Both the position numbers and the translations under genes were made by a program. A stretch of 9,780 bases of DNA from Methanosalsum sp. (GTDB lineage: Archaea; Halobacteriota; Methanosarcinia; Methanosarcinales; Methanosarcinaceae): assembly GCA_007127385.1 (NCBI GenBank), contig SKZM01000119.1, positions 1-9,780 on the forward strand, read 5' to 3'. The notes under the pieces were generated by a model. The model did not search any database and was not told the DNA's origin. It was given only the letters and a program-made list of their open reading frames with translations. Below are positions 5,955 to 9,780 of this stretch, one piece after another. Position 1 is the first letter of the stretch, and the number at the start of each line of letters is the position of its first letter.

Positions 5955-8548
5955 AATATCACCAGATCCCTGTACCTTATATTGTCCATTTCAATGTCAC
6001 CAACCGGAAACCGGTCTTGTTTATACTGATTAAGTTTGCGGATCTGGTCATGCAAAAAAGCATCAAACTCATCCAGATCTTCTGGAAAATAACTGGATCT
6101 TCTCAAATCAGCCATTTTACCAAGAATTCGTTCACAACCTTTGTTAATATATTTGTAATCGCCTATTATACCCTTTACATAGGATATGAACTCTTCAGTA
6201 TAATCAGGATCCTGCTCATCTACAAAAGGTACTGGATTAAGTGCAAAGAAGTTCCTGTAATTTTCATATCCAATTTTTTTCAGTACCTTCACAACAGGAT
6301 TGGATTCGGCAATACCATCTGTCAGATCATCATACATGTCTCTGGTAACAACAAGATCATCGAAACTGCAGGAATAGTAAATGATCTCCTGGAACAGGTC
6401 CTTGATATTGGGTCGGGGTGATGCATTCCCGGAATTTATGACGTCTTCCAGGTTATCCAGGATATGGAAGTACCTGAATTTTATATCAATATCCGGATAG
6501 ATTCTGCGGTGATGGGAAAGATACATCTTTGCCTGGAAGTCAGGTCGTGATGTAATATCTACAGTATCTGATTTTCGTATCAACTCGTTTATCGATCTTT
6601 TCTTTCCTGTTTTATGATCCAGTAAAGTTTCCTTGTCAAATATCAGGTCAATCTTACCCTTTGCACCAGAGTCAGGATTGCTGAAATACATTTCAGTTAC
6701 TGATGATCTGAGAGGTCTTTTGTAATAAGATACAAACAGATTTGGAGAATAGCGTTTCTCATATCCACGAACGTCAACTGACCCTAGATATTCAAGCAAT
6801 GGATCCAGAAATTCACGGATATTTGATATGCCAATCAAAAACCTGGTTCTTTCAATTTCCATATCCCTCTCATCCAGATAAAAACTCATCCTTCCAATCA
6901 TCAGGTCTACAAATTCCTGCAAGTCTCTGGATCGTATAAAATCAGCATGATCCACATAAAACTCTGCAAATTCATGAAGCAACCTTCCCCTCAAAAGATA
7001 CCGGTTATCCTCATCATCCAGCAGTCTTGAAAAGAAGAGATCTCTTGGACAGTATGCAAGCAGATTCAACTCGGACTGACTTATCGTATCTTCGTGTTCA
7101 GCCATATATTCGGATCTATTACAGCTGAAAGGGTCCTTTATACTGCGTTCATGGATGCCCGTATACATTTCATATTCAAAGTCAGTGAATGATTCCACTG
7201 GCTGATCTGCAAGTTCATTGAAATAATAACAGGGAATAACATTGCGACCCATCATTTGGTCCTGGACCATATAATACCTTTTTTGTCCGTTCTGCAAAAG
7301 TACCTGAAAATTATTCAGTTTAAGTTCATTGAATGCATGGCGAGAGATCCACGGTCTATCCGGGATCACATGGGTCCAGGCTGCATCCATTCCAATATAG
7401 AATATCACTGGCCGGTCTATATATGTAGTGGTATCGGGTGATGCGATCAATACTCCCGGTCCACTGGCACCAGCAGTGATATTAAATGATCCAAGATAAT
7501 ACTCAACTGCATTTACAGACCCTATATCAACAGGTGTGTCCAGGATATCAAGTTCGCCCAGAACTTTTTCAAGCTCGGACATTTTGTTTCCCGTAAAACT
7601 CTCATACTCTTTCAGAACTTTTCTAAAATCTGACCCAGGTATGCTGTCAAGGAGCCTGCGTATATGACCTGCCTGTCCGTTATCTGCAGTATCAAGGAGT
7701 TGATTACCATTTCTTTCTATGCCATCTAATCCAAGATGCCCCATAATAGGCCATACATCCCTTAACCTGAGATTTGCTCTGGAGAGAGCAGTTCTTATAC
7801 ATAAAAAAAATGTCCTTACATCCTCATCTTCCATGATATCTGGAGAGACCATATATGGGATCCCGGCGGATTTCAGGGATGATTTGAGCAGATGCTGGTA
7901 ATTTCCCTCAGGTTTCACAACAACAGCTACATCCAGTGGATTGAGATCCCTGAGATTATCCATTACTGTCTGGATTATCGCTGTGGCCGAGGAAAACAGA
8001 CACGTCTTTTCAAGTTCATTATCCTCATTATGAAAAATCGGTATCTCATCATATTTTGGCGGGAGTATCCGGCGGTCAAGACCTGTGAATTGATGAAAGC
8101 CAACAACAGCAACCTTCAATCCCGGATCTATATTGTAGTTTTCAATTGAGTTGAATGGATTGGTGCCACGACCCAGTATAGATACAATATCCTGTACTTC
8201 ATTTCTGTCAAATGCCGGATATTTGAGAATATTCTGTCGATCTCCGGTCTCCTGCCAGCAACTTATAACATTTTCAAGAAAATATATTGCACTCTTCCAT
8301 CCAGTGCCGGTTTTTTTGATAATATCCAGGAACAGCTCTCTCTGATCTCCTGAGCCATCCTCTGCTCCATCAAGTATACGGTAGGCCAGGCGACGTGGTG
8401 TGATGGCAAAGACCCCAAGTAACGGAGATTCGATTCTTGCATTAAGGGCATCCGCCAGTGGTGCATCAACTGTGAGCACAAGATCATATGTTCTTACCCT
8501 TTCAAATATTTCATCAATAGTGAGTGCCCTTTTCAGGTGAACCGGCAC
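5948..8548 (-). CDS. AddB-like PD-(D/E)XK nuclease subunit
   Basis: An 866-residue protein paired with the AddA-like helicase. The C-terminal third is a RecB-type nuclease. SELNLLAYCPRDLFFSRLL (492-510) opens the domain, followed by GRLLHEFAEFY (His525), GKIDLIF (Asp634), LLDHKTGKK (Asp644-x-Lys646) and QAKMYL (672-677), so the active site appears complete. The N-terminal two thirds resemble a degenerate helicase fold, with a region like the AddB glycine-rich strand around VIFYIGMDAAWTHVIPDRPW (381-400), but there is no Walker A motif. Canonical AddB also has four cysteines for a 4Fe-4S cluster. Here only the first (Cys500 in CP) is recognisable, and no C-x2-C-x5-C follows the nuclease motifs; Cys727 and Cys805 are isolated. 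The start is a GTG at 8548 with a strong GGAGGAGGGC site (8560-8551). The overlapping ATG at 8550 is out of frame and soon stops. Confidence 0.88.
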   Translation of the reverse strand: MPVHLKRALTIDEIFERVRTYDLVLTVDAPLADALNARIESPLLGVFAITPRRLAYRILDGAEDGSGDQRELFLDIIKKTGTGWKSAIYFLENVISCWQETGDRQNILKYPAFDRNEVQDIVSILGRGTNPFNSIENYNIDPGLKVAVVGFHQFTGLDRRILPPKYDEIPIFHNEDNELEKTCLFSSATAIIQTVMDNLRDLNPLDVAVVVKPEGNYQHLLKSSLKSAGIPYMVSPDIMEDEDVRTFFLCIRTALSRANLRLRDVWPIMGHLGLDGIERNGNQLLDTADNGQAGHIRRLLDSIPGSDFRKVLKEYESFTGNKMSELEKVLGELDILDTPVDIGSVNAVEYYLGSFNITAGASGPGVLIASPDTTTYIDRPVIFYIGMDAAWTHVIPDRPWISRHAFNELKLNNFQVLLQNGQKRYYMVQDQMMGRNVIPCYYFNELADQPVESFTDFEYEMYTGIHERSIKDPFSCNRSEYMAEHEDTISQSELNLLAYCPRDLFFSRLLDDEDNRYLLRGRLLHEFAEFYVDHADFIRSRDLQEFVDLMIGRMSFYLDERDMEIERTRFLIGISNIREFLDPLLEYLGSVDVRGYEKRYSPNLFVSYYKRPLRSSVTEMYFSNPDSGAKGKIDLIFDKETLLDHKTGKKRSINELIRKSDTVDITSRPDFQAKMYLSHHRRIYPDIDIKFRYFHILDNLEDVINSGNASPRPNIKDLFQEIIYYSCSFDDLVVTRDMYDDLTDGIAESNPVVKVLKKIGYENYRNFFALNPVPFVDEQDPDYTEEFISYVKGIIGDYKYINKGCERILGKMADLRRSSYFPEDLDEFDAFLHDQIRKLNQYKQDRFPVGDIEMDNIRYRDLVILW

Positions 8549-8583
8549 ATGCCCTCCTCCTGTGATCTTTCAAATAATTAGGA

Positions 8584-8596
8584 TTATGTTATATCC
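8584..8596 (-). promoter_or_regulatory. Candidate promoter of the AddB-AddA-membrane operon
   Basis: On the minus strand the 57-base gap between the flavoprotein stop and the AddB-like GTG contains GGATATAACATAA, a TATA-like element. A transcript starting about 25 bases downstream, near 8565, would have a short leader with the GGAGGAGGGC ribosome binding site and the GTG at 8548. The geometry is good. Read-through from the flavoprotein gene is also possible. Confidence 0.35.
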
Positions 8597-8604
8597 TTGC
8601 AAGG
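8595..8604. repeat. Perfect 10-bp palindrome CCTTGCAAGG
   Basis: CCTTGCAAGG is its own reverse complement. It sits one base after the flavoprotein stop codon and directly beside the candidate TATA element of the AddB-AddA operon. It has no loop, so it is not a stem-loop terminator. It could be an operator, or chance. Confidence 0.35.
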
Positions 8605-8605
8605 T

Positions 8606-9178
8606 TTAGCTGATCTTTTTTATTAGCCATGCCATATTCTGGCCCAGCGTCCGCATTGTTTCAATGCCTTCACTATCCTTCTCTGCATCACCCGGATGCA
8701 GGCCCTGTCCTATATTCCAGTAACTGGAACCAGGGATGATCATCTGTGATATGGTGAAAAAGTGATTTATGGAATCAAAGACATGAACCCCGCCTGCCCT
8801 TCTGACAGCAACAACACCGGCACCAGCCTTTCTCCTGAACATTTCATCATTGGCCTTTGCAACAAATCCTGCCCTGTCAATCAGGGCTTTAAGCTGTGGT
8901 GTCAGGTCTGCAAAATATGTAGGACTGGCAAGGATCATACCATCTGAATCAAGCATCTTATCTATACATTCATTGACAATATCGTCATCTATCACACATT
9001 TACGGTTTCTGAGCCTGAAACATTCCATACACGCAGTACATCCACTCAGTTTATGTCCGCCAATATGCACCATTTCAGTCTCGATACCGTCCCTTTCAAG
9101 CTCTTCCAGAACATGCTTAACCAGAATAGAAGTATTTCCATCCTTTCTTGGACTTGAATTGAATGCTATCACCTTCAT
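8606..9178 (-). CDS. isf: Iron-sulfur flavoprotein (flavodoxin-like, Isf family)
   Basis: A 190-residue flavodoxin-fold protein. The N-terminal MKVIAFNSSPRKDGNTSIL holds the FMN phosphate loop (SSPRKDGNT, residues 8-16), and SPTYFADLTPQLKALIDRAG is the second flavin-side motif. Cys47-x2-Cys50-x2-Cys53-x7-Cys61 (CTACMECFRLRNRKC) is the compact 4Fe-4S motif that separates iron-sulfur flavoproteins from plain NADPH-dependent FMN reductases. The Methanosarcina thermophila family member has its first three cysteines at the same positions, as I recall. Known family members accept electrons from ferredoxin and can reduce O2 and H2O2, fitting a protective role in anaerobes. The ATG at 9178 is chosen because the fold begins there; a frame open further upstream adds 38 residues unlike the family. 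The ribosome binding site is weak (GGTG within a palindrome). It is divergent from the TspO gene and 57 bases upstream of the AddB-like gene. Confidence 0.9.
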   Translation of the reverse strand: MKVIAFNSSPRKDGNTSILVKHVLEELERDGIETEMVHIGGHKLSGCTACMECFRLRNRKCVIDDDIVNECIDKMLDSDGMILASPTYFADLTPQLKALIDRAGFVAKANDEMFRRKAGAGVVAVRRAGGVHVFDSINHFFTISQMIIPGSSYWNIGQGLHPGDAEKDSEGIETMRTLGQNMAWLIKKIS

Positions 9179-9182
9179 ATCT

Positions 9183-9195
9183 AACACCCGGTGTT
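9183..9195. promoter_or_regulatory. 13-bp inverted repeat near the flavoprotein start
   Basis: AACACC-C-GGTGTT is a perfect inverted repeat with one central base. It ends five bases before the flavoprotein ATG and overlaps the GGTG that would serve as its ribosome binding site. It could be a repressor operator between the divergent genes, or a small element affecting ribosome access. Only one copy was seen. Confidence 0.4.
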
Positions 9196-9212
9196 CAATT
9201 GGTGCTTTCAGG

Positions 9213-9225
9213 TTAAAAATATATG
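9213..9225. promoter_or_regulatory. Shared TATA-like element of the divergent flavoprotein/tspO promoters
   Basis: TTAAAAATATATG lies in the 93-base gap between the two divergent starts. On the plus strand a transcript starting about 25 bases downstream (near 9245) gives tspO a leader of about 27 bases holding its GAGGGA ribosome binding site. On the minus strand the same AT-rich element would give a start near 9194 and a short leader for the flavoprotein. One element may therefore serve both directions. Confidence 0.4.
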
Positions 9226-9271
9226 GGAACACAGCATACAGCATCATTGGAGTATCTTGAGGGACAGGATC

Positions 9272-9757
9272 ATGGTAATTGAGAACATACACTGGCCAAA
9301 GCTGATAGGATCAGTTGCAGTCTGTCAGCTTGCAGGCATTCTGGGAGCAATATTCACAGCCGATGCTATTCCGGAGTGGTATGATACACTTGCAAAGCCT
9401 TCTTTTGTTCCTCCGGACTGGACATTTTCTGTGGTATGGCCCATCCTTTACCTTCTGATGGGAATCTCTCTGTATATCATACTGGAAAAGGGGTGGGATT
9501 TGAAGAAAGTTAAAACAGGCACCGGAGTTTTTGGAATACAGTTGTTTTTGAACTTTATGTGGTCAGTACTTTTCTTTGGATTCCGGTCTCCTCTGATGGG
9601 ACTTATTGAGATAATAATTCTCTGGATATTCATAGTCATAAATATCTGGCTGTTTTACAGAATCTCAAAGACTGCAGGATTGTTGCTCATACCCTATCTG
9701 CTGTGGGTATCCTTTGCAGCAGTTCTGAACTATTCAATTGTTGTCTTGAATATGTGA
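9272..9757 (+). CDS. tspO: TspO/MBR family membrane protein
   Basis: A 161-residue membrane protein with the usual length and five transmembrane helices of TspO. Family marks are WYDTLAKPSFVPPDWTF (helix 1-2 loop), VVWPILYLLMGISLYII (helix 2), FGIQLFLNFMWSVLFFG (helix 3, with the conserved Q, N and W), the helix 4 segment with LIEIIILW, and LIPYLLWVSFAAVLNYSIVVLN (helix 5). TspO binds porphyrins and tetrapyrrole-like ligands and is tied to oxidative or light stress in bacteria; its precise role in archaea is not settled. The ATG at 9272 follows GAGGGA at 9259-9264 and starts just before the first helix. A frame open from 9191 would add 27 residues with no family likeness and overlap the flavoprotein promoter region. 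It is divergent from the iron-sulfur flavoprotein gene, hinting at joint control. Confidence 0.94.
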   Translation: MVIENIHWPKLIGSVAVCQLAGILGAIFTADAIPEWYDTLAKPSFVPPDWTFSVVWPILYLLMGISLYIILEKGWDLKKVKTGTGVFGIQLFLNFMWSVLFFGFRSPLMGLIEIIILWIFIVINIWLFYRISKTAGLLLIPYLLWVSFAAVLNYSIVVLNM

Positions 9758-9780
9758 AAGTACTACAGGCACAAAGATAG

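Noticed and set aside
6017..6421. Plus-strand open frame of 134 codons inside the AddB-like gene
   Set aside because: It is antisense to well-supported coding sequence with nuclease motifs, has no ribosome binding site and shows no family features.
8850..9260. Plus-strand open frame of 136 codons opposite the flavoprotein
   Set aside because: It is antisense to the motif-rich iron-sulfur flavoprotein, and its translation is serine- and isoleucine-rich without recognisable features.
9191..9271. N-terminal extension of the TspO frame, upstream of 9272
   Set aside because: TspO proteins begin just before the first helix, the extension overlaps the divergent promoter elements, and the ATG at 9272 has its own ribosome binding site.

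Overview
The window most likely comes from a methylotrophic or halophilic methanogenic archaeon of the Methanosarcinaceae (Methanolobus, Methanohalophilus or Methanococcoides type). This is inferred from gene content, not from a search. The supporting features are an iron-sulfur flavoprotein with a compact cysteine motif, a DUF2769-like cysteine-rich mini-protein, encapsulin-type ferritin-like proteins, Shine-Dalgarno sites of the GGTGAT/GGAGG kind, TATA-box-like elements instead of bacterial -35/-10 boxes, and a moderately AT-rich composition. There is no rRNA, tRNA, CRISPR array or insertion sequence, and no gene-free stretch longer than 300 bases.

Layout. Positions 1-420 (minus strand) hold the 5' part of an unrecognised gene that runs off the left edge and, directly upstream of it, a cysteine-rich DUF2769-like gene that may carry a one-base frameshift. 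Positions 540-2521 (plus strand) hold msrB, two tandem stand-alone ferritin-like proteins resembling encapsulated ferritins, and two tandem short Hsp20-like proteins that share a Cys-Cys pair. Positions 2563-8548 (minus strand) form an apparent operon in the order AddB-like nuclease, AddA-like helicase-nuclease (7-base overlap) and a three-helix membrane protein (11-base gap). Positions 8606-9178 (minus) encode an iron-sulfur flavoprotein, and 9272-9757 (plus) a TspO/MBR membrane protein divergent from it.

Theme. The genes flanking the AddAB-like operon fit handling of oxygen and oxidative damage in a strict anaerobe: methionine sulfoxide repair (MsrB), iron sequestration by ferroxidase-like proteins, small chaperones with conserved cysteines, a flavoprotein family known to reduce O2 and H2O2, and TspO, which is often stress-linked. 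The AddAB-like pair would process DNA ends and could repair the breaks such stress causes, or degrade foreign DNA. That the genes act together is inference from proximity only.

The points most worth a second look are: two encapsulin-type ferritins with no shell gene in view and a nearly identical internal 62-bp block; the paired Cys-Cys mini-Hsp20s; an archaeal AddAB-like complex whose B subunit lacks both a Walker A motif and the usual Fe-S cysteine set; and the uncharacterised membrane protein at the end of that operon.
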